From an uncultured Pelagibacteraceae bacterium (GTDB lineage Bacteria; Pseudomonadota; Alphaproteobacteria; Pelagibacterales; Pelagibacteraceae): a stretch of DNA of 64,000 nt. The first letter of the stretch is position 1. The number at the start of each line of letters is the position of its first letter. Both the position numbers and the translations under genes were made by a program. The notes beneath the pieces were generated by a model. That model saw only the letters and a program-made list of their open reading frames with translations, did no database searches and was not told the origin of the DNA. This document shows, one piece after another, positions 7,963-16,481 of this stretch. The stretch is taken from NCBI GenBank assembly GCA_902587145.1, contig CACIKD010000001.1, positions 58,805 to 122,804 of the forward strand, written 5' to 3'.

Positions 7963-8037
7963 TGGCGGTCCCAAGGGGAATCGAACCCCTCTTTCATGGA
8001 TGAAAACCATGTGTCCTAACCGATAGACGATGGGACC
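7963..8037 (-). tRNA. tRNA-Glu (anticodon TTC)
   Basis: The reverse strand reads GGTCCCATCGTCTATCGG and ends GGGACCGCCA. The seven-pair acceptor stem (GGTCCCA/TGGGACC) is perfect, the anticodon stem-loop is CATGG-TTTTCAT-CCATG with anticodon TTC, and the T arm is AGGGG-TTCGATT-CCCCT. CCA is encoded. The 5' 22 nt overlap the end of recJ, whose TAG stop lies in the D-arm. No separate promoter is visible, so it is probably processed from the recJ transcript. Confidence 0.97.
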
Positions 8038-9800
8038 TCATTTTTGTGAATCTTATTAACAGAAATATCATCGATAATAAACTCTACATTTTTTTCACCT
8101 TTCCATTCATTCAAACTCAGTTTTCCCACAATGTTGAAGGTATTTTTCTTATTATTAAGCAAAAATTGACCAAGATCAGTGTCATAAGAGTTAAAAGCGA
8201 TGGTTTTAATAGATGATCCATCTTTTGATAATAAAATCGACTTAATATGATTTTTTCCAACAATCAATGATTTTAAAACTTTAACATTTTCTATGATAAA
8301 TCGTGGCTCAGGATTTCCAGATCCAAAAGGCGATAATTTTTCTACTTTCTTATAAAAATCGAAATTTAGTGCTGAAGCGGAAATCAAACTATCTAAATAA
8401 ATTTCATTTCTTCCAAAATTTTTGTCTATTTTCTTCTTAAACATTTTCGTTATGAATTCTTTAAATTGTTTAATTTTATTTTCTTCAATTGAAAAACCTC
8501 CTGCCATTTTGTGCCCACCTCCTTTAATCAAAATTTTATTTTGAATTGCAGCTAGAATAACTGCTCCAATATCGAACCCTAAAATTGATCTAGCAGAAGC
8601 TTTACCAATATTATCTTTTAAAGAAATTATTACAGTAGGTTTGTTAAATTTTTCCTTAATACGTGAAGCAATAATACCAATTACACCCTCGTGCCAGTTG
8701 TTGCCACATAGAACAAGAACTGGATCATTAACGTCATCATTTACAGTATTTAAAACTACGTTAAGAAGATCTGATTCAAGTTTTTTCCGGTCCAAATTAA
8801 ATTTTTCTAATTCTGTCGCTATTTGAAAACTCTCTTTTGGGTTGTTATTGAGTAATAAATTAGCGCCATGAGAACATTTTCCAACCCTTCCACCTGCATT
8901 AATTCTAGGTCCAATTACATAACCCAAATGATAAGTTGATGCTTTCGTTTCAATTTTACATAAATCAATCAGTGTTTTTAACCCTAAATTTTTTTTAGAA
9001 TTAATTATTTTAAGACCTTGTTTTACAATAGCTCTATTAAGACCAATTAAAGGAACTACATCACAAATAGTACCTAATGAAACTAAATCTAAAAAATTAA
9101 GCAGATTTGGTTCTTTAATTTTATTTTTTAAAAACCATCCTTGTTTTCTTAAAGCAGAATTTATTGAAATTAAAGTCATAAAGCATACTCCAGCAGCACA
9201 CAAATAATTTAATTTTGAGTCATCATCAAATCTATTAGGGTTAATTATAGAATAAGCATTAGGTAAATTTATTTCAGACTGATGGTGATCTAGCACAACT
9301 ACATCAACTTTATTTCTATTTGCAAAATCTATTGCGTCAAATGACATTGTACCGCAATCAACAGTTATTATTAAATTTACTTTTTTATCAATTAAATTTT
9401 GAAAACTTTTTATTGATGGACCATATCCTTCAGACCTTCTATCTGGGATATATATTTCAAAATTTTTTTTAATAATTTTAAGATAATTTCCAATTATAGC
9501 AGTAGAGCTTGCTCCATCTACATCATAATCACCAAATATTCCAATCCGTTGATTTTCATTAATTGCTTTTAATAATCTTAATGTCGTTTTTTCCATATCT
9601 CTTAAAGTATTTGGATTGGGTATGAGATTTTTTATTGATGGTTCTAAAAAAGATTTAATAGAATCTTTTTCTATATTTCTTATTGATAGAAGTTTCGCCG
9701 TAATTTCATCTAATAAGTAATTTTCTTTTAAAAACTCAACATAAGATGAGTCGAATTTTTTATAAATCCAATTTTTTCCTGACAGTGACAATTCACTCAT
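8016..9800 (-). CDS. recJ: Single-stranded-DNA-specific exonuclease RecJ
   Basis: The 594-aa protein is a DHH/DHHA1 phosphoesterase. FGDYDVDGASSTAI (about 95-108) is motif I, the DHH motif is in VVVLDHHQSE, and the C-terminal DHHA1 motif is GGGHKMAGGFSI. RecJ degrades single-stranded DNA 5' to 3' in RecFOR recombination and mismatch or base excision repair; recO is also present in this window. The start overlaps the glpX stop by 4 nt. The last seven codons and the stop lie inside tRNA-Glu, which is unusual: processing of the tRNA by RNase P would remove the recJ stop codon from that transcript. Confidence 0.95.
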   Translation of the reverse strand: MSELSLSGKNWIYKKFDSSYVEFLKENYLLDEITAKLLSIRNIEKDSIKSFLEPSIKNLIPNPNTLRDMEKTTLRLLKAINENQRIGIFGDYDVDGASSTAIIGNYLKIIKKNFEIYIPDRRSEGYGPSIKSFQNLIDKKVNLIITVDCGTMSFDAIDFANRNKVDVVVLDHHQSEINLPNAYSIINPNRFDDDSKLNYLCAAGVCFMTLISINSALRKQGWFLKNKIKEPNLLNFLDLVSLGTICDVVPLIGLNRAIVKQGLKIINSKKNLGLKTLIDLCKIETKASTYHLGYVIGPRINAGGRVGKCSHGANLLLNNNPKESFQIATELEKFNLDRKKLESDLLNVVLNTVNDDVNDPVLVLCGNNWHEGVIGIIASRIKEKFNKPTVIISLKDNIGKASARSILGFDIGAVILAAIQNKILIKGGGHKMAGGFSIEENKIKQFKEFITKMFKKKIDKNFGRNEIYLDSLISASALNFDFYKKVEKLSPFGSGNPEPRFIIENVKVLKSLIVGKNHIKSILLSKDGSSIKTIAFNSYDTDLGQFLLNNKKNTFNIVGKLSLNEWKGEKNVEFIIDDISVNKIHKNEVPSSIG

Positions 9801-10741
9801 TTCTTTGGGTGAAAATTTTTAATTTTCTTAAAGATTTTATAGTCTTTATGAAGAGCAAATGTAGATACCTCATATTTTTCTCCTAAGTCTTTAATTCCAT
9901 CTACAATGTCACCACTAGTAATAGCAGAAGCACAAAATATAACGTCCCCTTTAATCATCTCATCTATATTATATTTTTTTTTCTCATCTTTAATACCTAA
10001 TTTTTTAGCTCTTGTTAGTTGTTCATTGTCTAAAACTAATCTTGTTTGAATTTGACCGCCCATGCAAGATAAAGCAGCAGCTGCTAAAACCCCTTCAGGA
10101 CCTCCTCCGATACCTAAATAAATATCAACATTTGTATTAGGGTCAGCAACAGATATTGCACCGGATACGTCTCCATCAGATATAAATTTTATATTTACAT
10201 TAAGATTTTCCAATTTTTTTATGATTTCTTCATGCCTTGGCCTCTTTAAGACACAAGCTGTGATCTTATCGATGTTTTTTTTCTTTGCCTCAGATAAAAG
10301 TTTAATATTTTTTTCAACACTATTATCTAAATCTAAAAGATCTTTTGGTAGATTTGGACCGATTGATATCTTTTCCATGTAAGTATCTGGAGCAGAAAAT
10401 AAATTTCCTTTTTCACAAACTGCCAACATTGAAAATGCATTAGGTAGGTTTTTAGCTACGAAATTTGTTCCCTCTAACGGATCTAAAGCAATATCGAGTT
10501 CTGGACCATTTTTCGTTCCAACCTTTTCTCCGATATAAAGCATTGGTGCTTCGTCCATTTCGCCTTCACCAATTACTACCTCACCATTCATATCTATCGT
10601 ATTAAGCTCATTTCTCATCATATCTACAGAGCCTTTGTCAGCTGCGTTTTTATCTCCTTTTCCTATAAAGGGAAACGCACCTATAGCGGCTTTTTCAGTA
10701 GCTCTTATAAATTTATTAAAATAATTTTTATCTATAGACAT
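9797..10741 (-). CDS. glpX: Class II fructose-1,6-bisphosphatase (GlpX)
   Basis: The 314-aa protein has the GlpX signatures GEGEMDEAPMLYIGE and LDPLEGTNFVAK (metal and phosphate binding). GGGPEGVLAAAALSCMGGQ is also typical. It hydrolyses fructose 1,6-bisphosphate to fructose 6-phosphate in gluconeogenesis, in the cytoplasm. It lies between hom and recJ, sharing a one-base junction (10741) with hom and a 4-nt overlap with recJ, so the three form one transcription unit. A hom-glpX-recJ order is common in alphaproteobacteria. Confidence 0.95.
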   Translation of the reverse strand: MSIDKNYFNKFIRATEKAAIGAFPFIGKGDKNAADKGSVDMMRNELNTIDMNGEVVIGEGEMDEAPMLYIGEKVGTKNGPELDIALDPLEGTNFVAKNLPNAFSMLAVCEKGNLFSAPDTYMEKISIGPNLPKDLLDLDNSVEKNIKLLSEAKKKNIDKITACVLKRPRHEEIIKKLENLNVNIKFISDGDVSGAISVADPNTNVDIYLGIGGGPEGVLAAAALSCMGGQIQTRLVLDNEQLTRAKKLGIKDEKKKYNIDEMIKGDVIFCASAITSGDIVDGIKDLGEKYEVSTFALHKDYKIFKKIKNFHPKK

Positions 10742-12036
10742 TAGCCATTTTCAATTCTTAATAATTTTGGTTTTCGAATTATATAAGACTTTTTGGCTAA
10801 AGTTTTCAATGTTTTTTGAATATCATTATCTTTTGATCTGTGAGTAATTATTACAATTGAAGATTTTTTTTTATTTTTATAAGGATTTTGCAAAACTCTT
10901 TTTATTGAAACTTTGTTATTAGAAAAAATTTTAGTCACATCTGATAAAACACCGTATTTATCTTTTACATTTAATCTTATGTAAGAAGAAAAAAACAATT
11001 CTTCTATTTTACCACCTGAATATTTTTTTCTTTTTTTATTAGATATAGCAAATGGAAATTTAATATTACCTCTTAATATAGATGAAATGTCAGACACTAA
11101 AGCCGAAGTTGTTGCGGATGGTCCAGCACCCTCACCTTGTATAATGTTTTTTCCTATTGGATTTCCCTCAACGATTACAGCATTTAGAACACCATTTACA
11201 CCTGCAATGTAGGAAGATTTTTTAACCAAAGTTGGATGTACTCTTTGAAAAATTTTATTGTTTAAAATTTCAGAAAAACCCATTAATTTGATTTTGTAAC
11301 CTAATTTATTTGCATTATTGATATCTTCTTCATCAACATCTTTTATACCTTCAACATGAATGTTTTTATTTATAAAAGAGTTAAAACTTAAACATGACAA
11401 TATTTTAACTTTTGAAGCCACATCATCGCCGTTGATATCAGAGGATGGATTTGACTCCGCATAACCAAGTTTTATAGCTTTATTAATCGTTTGACTGAAT
11501 GAAGTTTTATTTATTTCCATTGAAGATAAAACATAATTAGAAGTTCCATTTAAAATTCCATAGATACGATTAATTTTGTTTGCGATTAATCCTTCTTTAA
11601 TTGACCTAATAATAGGGACACCTCCACAAACAGCTGCTTCAAACTCTAAATTTACTTTATTCTTTTCAGCAATCGATGATAGCTTATCTCCATATTTAGA
11701 AATTAACGCTTTGTTAGCTGTAACTACATTTTTCTTATTCCTTAGTGCTCCAAAGACTAATTTTTTTGCTGCTCCTTCCGCACCACCTATAAGCTCAACT
11801 ATAATATCAACATCTTTATTTTTTAAAATAGAATTAAAATTATCTACCCATTGATTTTTTTTAAACTTTATATTTCTTTTTTTATTTTTATTTTTTGCTG
11901 AAATGTATAGAATTTTAAAACTAGAATTATTTTTATTAGATATATTATCTTTATTTTTAATAAGGAAATTATACAAATAGCATCCAATATTACCAAGGCC
12001 AACAATTGCAATATTATATAACTTTTTTTCTCTCAT
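10741..12036 (-). CDS. hom: Homoserine dehydrogenase
   Basis: The 431-aa enzyme begins with an NAD(P)-binding motif, AIVGLGNIGCYL. It continues with ANKALISKYG, FEAAVCGGVPIIRSI and the catalytic-domain segment GILNGTSNYVLSSM. A C-terminal ACT domain (about 350-425, starting IRLNVKDKYGVLSDVT) suggests allosteric control by threonine, as in related enzymes. It reduces aspartate semialdehyde to homoserine for threonine and methionine synthesis. The upstream neighbour is a small lipoprotein gene 2 nt away; downstream is glpX. Confidence 0.95.
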   Translation of the reverse strand: MREKKLYNIAIVGLGNIGCYLYNFLIKNKDNISNKNNSSFKILYISAKNKNKKRNIKFKKNQWVDNFNSILKNKDVDIIVELIGGAEGAAKKLVFGALRNKKNVVTANKALISKYGDKLSSIAEKNKVNLEFEAAVCGGVPIIRSIKEGLIANKINRIYGILNGTSNYVLSSMEINKTSFSQTINKAIKLGYAESNPSSDINGDDVASKVKILSCLSFNSFINKNIHVEGIKDVDEEDINNANKLGYKIKLMGFSEILNNKIFQRVHPTLVKKSSYIAGVNGVLNAVIVEGNPIGKNIIQGEGAGPSATTSALVSDISSILRGNIKFPFAISNKKRKKYSGGKIEELFFSSYIRLNVKDKYGVLSDVTKIFSNNKVSIKRVLQNPYKNKKKSSIVIITHRSKDNDIQKTLKTLAKKSYIIRKPKLLRIENG

Positions 12037-12038
12037 AA

Positions 12039-12554
12039 TTATTCTCTTAAAGAAATATTAGGATAACCTTTTTCATTATTTACTTTTATTAAATAGTTAG
12101 CGATAGAATCAATATCACATTTTTCAAGTTTAATACAAATATCTTGGGAGTTATCATTTGAATTATAAGAAGATAAAGTATTAATCTTATTTTTTTTCTT
12201 TAAAAATACTTCTTTTTTAGCTAATTCTTTTTTTTGTTTATATTTTTTTTTCTTTTTTTTTAATTCTGCTTTTTTTTCTTTTACTTCATCTTTAGAAAGC
12301 TTTTTTACTATTTTTTTATTTTTATTTTTAAATACTTTGATTTTAGGTTCATCACCTTTTATATTAAGATCTACTAAACTATAATTTGTTTTTTCGTTTT
12401 TTGTTATAATTTGGACCTCTAAAGTTAAATTTTCTTCAAAATATTGTTTTGCTTCGGCTTTGTTAACACATTTGTGATCTCCGCAAATAAGTATGCTTTG
12501 ATGTTTTGAGCAAGAAATTAATAAAACAATAATTGTTAATAAAAATATTTTCAT
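12039..12554 (-). CDS. Lys-rich lipoprotein of unknown function
   Basis: The 171-aa protein starts with MKIFLLTIIVLLISCSKHQ, a short signal peptide with a lipobox (LISC), so it is probably a lipoprotein anchored after Cys15. Two cysteines follow in ILICGDHKCVNKAEA, and a second pair occurs near the end in DICIKLEKCD, possibly forming disulfides in the periplasm. The middle (about 80-125) is a low-complexity Lys/Glu stretch, likely a charged helix or linker. It overlaps argC by 4 nt and lies 2 nt before hom, but that context does not indicate a role. I do not recognise the family. Confidence 0.75.
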   Translation of the reverse strand: MKIFLLTIIVLLISCSKHQSILICGDHKCVNKAEAKQYFEENLTLEVQIITKNEKTNYSLVDLNIKGDEPKIKVFKNKNKKIVKKLSKDEVKEKKAELKKKKKKYKQKKELAKKEVFLKKKNKINTLSSYNSNDNSQDICIKLEKCDIDSIANYLIKVNNEKGYPNISLRE

Positions 12555-13582
12555 TTAAGACCAGAAGTTTCTTTAAAACTGAATAAGACATTCATGTTTT
12601 GAATAGCTTGACCAGCAGCACCTTTTATTAAGTTATCTATTGAAGAAAAGATTACAATTTTATTCTTAAGCCTTGTTTGGCAAACAGAAATATCACAATT
12701 ATTAGTTTCGATTACACTGCCAGTACCAATTTGTGTGTTTGGTTTATGAATATTTATAAAAAAATCACTCTTATAATAGTTCTTTAACGTGTTGACTATT
12801 TTTTTTACCGTAACATTATTTTTTTTATATATATAAATTGATGAAAGGATTCCCCTAAAGCTAGGTATTAAATGAGGGTTAAATGTAAATAAAATATTTT
12901 TTGCTATTTTTTTTAATTCTTGATCTAATTCTGCAATATGTCTATGATTTTTTACTGCATAAGCATAAGTTGATGAATAAAAGTTTTTAAAATTAAACTT
13001 TGATTTATAATTTTTACCAGCACCAGAGTATCCAGATTTTGAGTCTATTGTTATATTTTTAAGATTAATAAATTTTTTCTTTAATAGTGGAACCAATGGG
13101 ATTTGTATTGATGTTGGATAACAACCAGGATTTGAAACTATTCTAAAGTCTTTTATTTTTTCTTTTTTAAGTTCCGTAATTGAATATATTGATTTTTTTA
13201 TTAATTCTTTTGCTTTATGTATTGTATGATAAGTTTTCTTATATATTTTTCCATCTTCTAACCTAAAGTCTGCAGATAAGTCGATAAACTTTAATTTAAG
13301 ATATTTATAATATAATTTTTTAACTAATTTTTGTGCCTCGCCATTCGGTAATGATAAAAAAAGTAAATCAATTTTTTTCCAATTTACATTATTAATATTT
13401 GATATTTTAGGTAGTTTCTTTTTAATTCTTTTATCAAATTTTTTAATTTCTTTTCCTAAATTTTTTTGAGCACATAAATTAATAATTTTGACTTTTGAAT
13501 GTTTTGATAACAAGTAAACAAGATCTAATCCCACATAACCTGTGGCTCCAGCAACTACTACATTGATAAATTTTTTGGCCAT
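12551..13582 (-). CDS. argC: N-acetyl-gamma-glutamyl-phosphate reductase
   Basis: The 343-aa protein has an N-terminal dinucleotide fold (VVAGATGYVGLDLVYLL) and the catalytic cysteine motif IVSNPGCYPTSIQIPL near residue 150. The HRHIAELDQEL and FNPHLIPSFRGI segments are also typical. It catalyses the NADPH-dependent third step of arginine synthesis. It lies downstream of rplM-rpsI with a 43-nt gap and overlaps the lipoprotein gene by 4 nt. The rpsI-argC neighbourhood is common in alphaproteobacteria. Confidence 0.95.
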   Translation of the reverse strand: MAKKFINVVVAGATGYVGLDLVYLLSKHSKVKIINLCAQKNLGKEIKKFDKRIKKKLPKISNINNVNWKKIDLLFLSLPNGEAQKLVKKLYYKYLKLKFIDLSADFRLEDGKIYKKTYHTIHKAKELIKKSIYSITELKKEKIKDFRIVSNPGCYPTSIQIPLVPLLKKKFINLKNITIDSKSGYSGAGKNYKSKFNFKNFYSSTYAYAVKNHRHIAELDQELKKIAKNILFTFNPHLIPSFRGILSSIYIYKKNNVTVKKIVNTLKNYYKSDFFINIHKPNTQIGTGSVIETNNCDISVCQTRLKNKIVIFSSIDNLIKGAAGQAIQNMNVLFSFKETSGLK

Positions 13583-13625
13583 AAATAACTTATATCACTA
13601 AATTAATATTTTTAAATTTAAATGA

Positions 13626-14066
13626 TTATCTTTTAGAAAATTGGAAACTTCTACGAGCTTTTCTATGACCGTATTTTTTTCTTTCAACAACTCTGGAGTC
13701 TCTAGTTGTGAGTTTGTCTTTTTTTAATTCTTTTTTTAAATTTTCATCGTGTGAAATTAATGCTCTAGAAATTCCTAAAATTATAGCACCTGCTTGACCG
13801 GATAATCCTCCGCCTTTTACTGAACATTTAACATCATAATTGTTTATTACGTTTGTTATCTCAAGAGGTCTGGTTACAATAAGTTGATGCACTGGTCTTT
13901 TAAAATAATCTCCCATAAGTTTTCCATTTACAAATATTTTTCCTGATCCTTTTTTAACCCATACTTTTGCTATTGATTTTTTTCTTCTTCCTGTTGAATA
14001 TTTACTATCCTTAAAATCAAGTTTTAACTTTTTAATTTTTTCTTTATTTATAGCGGTTTGTTCCAT
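13626..14066 (-). CDS. rpsI: 30S ribosomal protein S9
   Basis: The 146-aa protein ends with the S9 signature DSRVVERKKYGHRKARRSFQFSKR, whose terminal Lys-Arg reaches the P site of the ribosome. It contains STGRRKKSIAKVWVKKGSG and GGGLSGQAGAIILGISRAL. The N-terminus has about 15 extra residues compared with the shortest S9 proteins, as in other alphaproteobacteria. The start codon abuts the rplM stop (shared base 14066), consistent with the conserved rplM-rpsI operon. Confidence 0.97.
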   Translation of the reverse strand: MEQTAINKEKIKKLKLDFKDSKYSTGRRKKSIAKVWVKKGSGKIFVNGKLMGDYFKRPVHQLIVTRPLEITNVINNYDVKCSVKGGGLSGQAGAIILGISRALISHDENLKKELKKDKLTTRDSRVVERKKYGHRKARRSFQFSKR

Positions 14067-14527
14067 TAATTTTTAACTATATTTTTTTTATTTTGTTTAT
14101 TAAAATCAATTAATTTTGGATTTTGATTTACGTGTGGATGAGTCATTCCTTTGTAAATTTTTAGTTTAGTCATTTGTTTTTTTGCTAAAGGACCACCAGG
14201 CAGCATCCTTTTTACAGCTAATTTTAAAATATCTTGTGATTTATTTTTTTCAGATAAAGTTAGAGGAGTAGAAACTTTAATACCTCCTGGATGCCCAGTA
14301 TGTCTATAATATTTCTTGTTAATAAATTTTTTTCCTGAAAATTTGATTTTATCAATGTTAGTAACCACTACGTAATCTCCATTGTCCATATGAGGGTTAT
14401 AGGTAGGTTTATTCTTTCCTCTTAGTAATTTAGAAATAAAAGCTGCTAGTCTTCCAACAGCAGTGTTTTCTGCGTTAATGAGATACCAATCTTGCTTAAT
14501 TTCTTTTTTTTTAATAAATGGTGTCAT
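14066..14527 (-). CDS. rplM: 50S ribosomal protein L13
   Basis: The 153-aa protein carries the L13 pattern: WYLINAENTAVGRLAAFISKLLRGKNKPTYNPHMDNGDYVVVTN and the signature VKRMLPGGPLAKKQMTKLKIYKG. It is the first gene of the rplM-rpsI operon. L13 is an early assembly protein of the large subunit. A candidate promoter with TTGACT lies in the 45-nt gap before it. Confidence 0.97.
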   Translation of the reverse strand: MTPFIKKKEIKQDWYLINAENTAVGRLAAFISKLLRGKNKPTYNPHMDNGDYVVVTNIDKIKFSGKKFINKKYYRHTGHPGGIKVSTPLTLSEKNKSQDILKLAVKRMLPGGPLAKKQMTKLKIYKGMTHPHVNQNPKLIDFNKQNKKNIVKN

Positions 14528-14532
14528 ATCAA

Positions 14533-14567
14533 ACGCGATAACTACTAATAAAAAAACAAAAAGTCAA
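14533..14567 (-). promoter_or_regulatory. Candidate promoter of rplM-rpsI
   Basis: The reverse strand has TTGACT at 14567-14562 in the short gap after ctaA. An AT-rich TAGTTAT segment, a weak -10, lies about 17-18 nt downstream and would place the transcript start close to the rplM ATG. The -35 is good; the -10 is poor. Confidence 0.35.
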
Positions 14568-14572
14568 TTTTT

Positions 14573-15589
14573 TTATGACAATTTATGATTTAGATTTAGA
14601 ATGGTAAATACTAAAATTACGCTCGTAATTTGATGCAAAGAAGCCAAATAAAGATTTAATCCACTTATAAGAGTAAAAATACCTAAAAAAACCTGAATAG
14701 TTAAAACAAAAAATACAGCTAAATAATTATTTAAAAATTTAATATTTTTTTCAAAAAATAGTTTAATACCAATAAACAAAGTTAATAAAATGATTAAATA
14801 AGCAATATTTCTATGTAAGAATTGAACAAAACTTTGATTGTTAAAAAGATTAATGACATTAGAATCTAAAAGTTTTACATCATCAGGAAAAAATGAAAAA
14901 TTCATTTTTGGCCAAGTTTGATAAATTAAACCAGCATCTAAACCTGAAACAAATGCACCAATTACAATTTGACATAAAATTAATAAAAATAAAAATTTAA
15001 TTAATTTAGGTTTTGTATTAAAAAAGATTTTTTTCTCATTATTTTTATAATTTAAATAATTCCAAATTAAAAATGAAATGATAACAAATGCTAATAATAA
15101 ATGTAAAGATAATCTATAATGACTTACAGAAGTGTTGGCTGTTAATCCACTTTCGACCATATACCAACCAATAATTCCTTGTAATAATATTAAAAAAAAT
15201 ATGAAATAAAAAATTAATAACATTTTTTTATTAAATACTTTCGCGAAAGTAAAAAAAACTAGCGGTATTAAATATACCAAACCTATTATTCTACCAAATA
15301 ATCTATGAAAATATTCCCAATAAAATATTACTTTAAATTCTTCTAAAGTCATTAATGGGTTTACAAGTTTAAATTGTGGAATTTCTTTATATAAGTTAAA
15401 ATAAATTATCCATTTATCTTTTGTTAATGGTGGTAAAATACCTTCGAATAATTCCCATTCTGTTATAGATAAACCAGAGTCAGTTAGTCTTGTTAAACCA
15501 CCAACCATAATCATCAAAAACACAAGTATTATCATTGATAGAAGCCAGATACGAATTAAGAAATTATAAGAAATTTTATTAGTTTCCAT
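14573..15589 (-). CDS. ctaA: Heme A synthase (CtaA)
   Basis: The 338-aa integral membrane protein has about eight hydrophobic helices. The first helix runs into MVGGLTRLTDSGLSITEWELFEG, a signature of the alphaproteobacterial/mitochondrial COX15 type. Haem-ligand histidines are visible in EYFHRLFGRIIG, SHYRLSLHLLLAF, FLHRNIAYL and SLHQITSV. It oxidises the methyl group of haem O to the formyl group of haem A for cytochrome c oxidase. The enzyme acts in the inner membrane. It is the downstream neighbour of chorismate mutase in divergent orientation. Confidence 0.95.
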   Translation of the reverse strand: METNKISYNFLIRIWLLSMIILVFLMIMVGGLTRLTDSGLSITEWELFEGILPPLTKDKWIIYFNLYKEIPQFKLVNPLMTLEEFKVIFYWEYFHRLFGRIIGLVYLIPLVFFTFAKVFNKKMLLIFYFIFFLILLQGIIGWYMVESGLTANTSVSHYRLSLHLLLAFVIISFLIWNYLNYKNNEKKIFFNTKPKLIKFLFLLILCQIVIGAFVSGLDAGLIYQTWPKMNFSFFPDDVKLLDSNVINLFNNQSFVQFLHRNIAYLIILLTLFIGIKLFFEKNIKFLNNYLAVFFVLTIQVFLGIFTLISGLNLYLASLHQITSVILVFTILNLNHKLS

Positions 15590-15640
15590 TATATAAATAT
15601 ATAATTATTATTTAAAATCTCATATAATATTTATGTCGCT

Positions 15641-15919
15641 ATGATAAATAAAAAATTAGAAAGTATAAGAAAAAAACTCGACAATCTTGATAACCATTTT
15701 TTATCACTTATTAAAAAAAGAACATTACTTGTTAATCAAGTTTTATTAACAAAAAAATTTAAAAATCAAATAGTTGACAAAAAAAGAATTAAAAAAATAC
15801 TTGCTAATATAAAATCTAAATCTATTAAAAAAAATATAGACGTCAAAATAACGAACGAAATTTGGAAATCGATGATTAGAGCTTATATTAAATACGAATT
15901 TAGAAAGTTTAAAAAATAA
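15641..15919 (+). CDS. Chorismate mutase (AroQ class)
   Basis: The 92-aa all-helical protein matches the AroQ fold. ESIRKKLDNLDNHFLSLIKKRTLLVNQV provides Arg10, Arg27 and, after TKK, the active-site lysine near 38-39. VDKKRIKKIL matches the D-x-x-R segment. Chorismate mutase converts chorismate to prephenate for phenylalanine and tyrosine. The protein is a stand-alone domain, not fused to prephenate dehydratase. It is the only plus-strand gene between 2.2 and 18.4 kb. Its stop lies 2 nt from the end of the convergent rpmG gene. Confidence 0.85.
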   Translation: MINKKLESIRKKLDNLDNHFLSLIKKRTLLVNQVLLTKKFKNQIVDKKRIKKILANIKSKSIKKNIDVKITNEIWKSMIRAYIKYEFRKFKK

Positions 15920-15921
15920 GA

Positions 15922-16113
15922 TTATTTACTGTGTGGTGGTAATTTTTTTTCTACAAAAAATTCATGTTTTCGTGTGTTGGGATTATATTTTTTAATCTTC
16001 AATTTTACTTTTGCCTTTTCACCTTTTGTAGGTTTTTTAGCATAATAAACAAATGCACTATCAGGTTTGCTTTCAGGTACCATTCTTACTTTAAGATGTG
16101 TTTTTTTAGCCAT
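15922..16113 (-). CDS. rpmG: 50S ribosomal protein L33
   Basis: The 63-aa protein begins MAKKTHLKVRMVPESKPDSAF and ends with KIKKYNPNTRKHEFFVEKKL, which matches the L33 C-terminal signature (KYDPxxRKHVxFKExK). It is slightly longer than the usual 55 aa because of an insertion with KPTKGEKAKV. It lacks the zinc-binding cysteine pairs of the C+ type. The start overlaps the MerR gene stop by 8 nt (ATGGCTAA-type overlap). L33 here is only a few genes away from L32 (rpmF). Confidence 0.9.
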   Translation of the reverse strand: MAKKTHLKVRMVPESKPDSAFVYYAKKPTKGEKAKVKLKIKKYNPNTRKHEFFVEKKLPPHSK

Positions 16114-16474
16114 ATTTTTTTATCCCTTTAATTTTTTTTAAAATGTTTTTTGATTTGTTTTTAATATTCATTTTAAAATAATCTTTTTCTATATTATTTT
16201 TATCAGTTTCGTCAATAATTTTTTTTCCTTTTAAAATGTTTTTAGCTCCTTTAATTGTAAGACCTTTATCTCTTAATAAAAACTTTATATATGTAATTTT
16301 ATCAACTTGTTTTTGATTATAGTAGCGTCTATTTCCTTTTAAAATAACAGGTTTAATTTCACTAAATTCTTTCTCCCAGAATCTAAGAATATGATTTAAT
16401 GGTTTACCGGTTTTTTTATTAATTAGATTAAGTCTAATTGATAATTCGGATATATTTAAATAATTTTTTACCAT
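16106..16474 (-). CDS. MerR-family transcriptional regulator downstream of ihfA
   Basis: The 122-aa protein has a MerR-like winged helix at the N-terminus: LNISELSIRLN, then LRFWEKEFSEIKPVILKGNRRYYNQKQVDKITYIKFLL. The RYY and LRFWE positions are those that contact DNA in the family. The rest is a short coiled coil ending in a Lys-rich tail. A MerR protein directly after ihfA is a conserved arrangement in alphaproteobacteria, but its targets are unknown. It lies 7 nt after ihfA and overlaps rpmG. Confidence 0.85.
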   Translation of the reverse strand: MVKNYLNISELSIRLNLINKKTGKPLNHILRFWEKEFSEIKPVILKGNRRYYNQKQVDKITYIKFLLRDKGLTIKGAKNILKGKKIIDETDKNNIEKDYFKMNIKNKSKNILKKIKGIKKYG

Positions 16475-16481
16475 TTTAAAA

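Noticed and set aside
498-8037. tRNA-Glu as attachment site of an island ending at the integrase
   Set aside because: The tRNA 3' end faces the integrase block, but no copy of the tRNA 3' sequence was found near the integrase and aldehyde dehydrogenase lies between. No direct evidence of an island boundary.
14528-14572. Ribosomal protein leader before rplM
   Set aside because: The gap is 45 nt of simple AT-rich sequence without a plausible structured leader.
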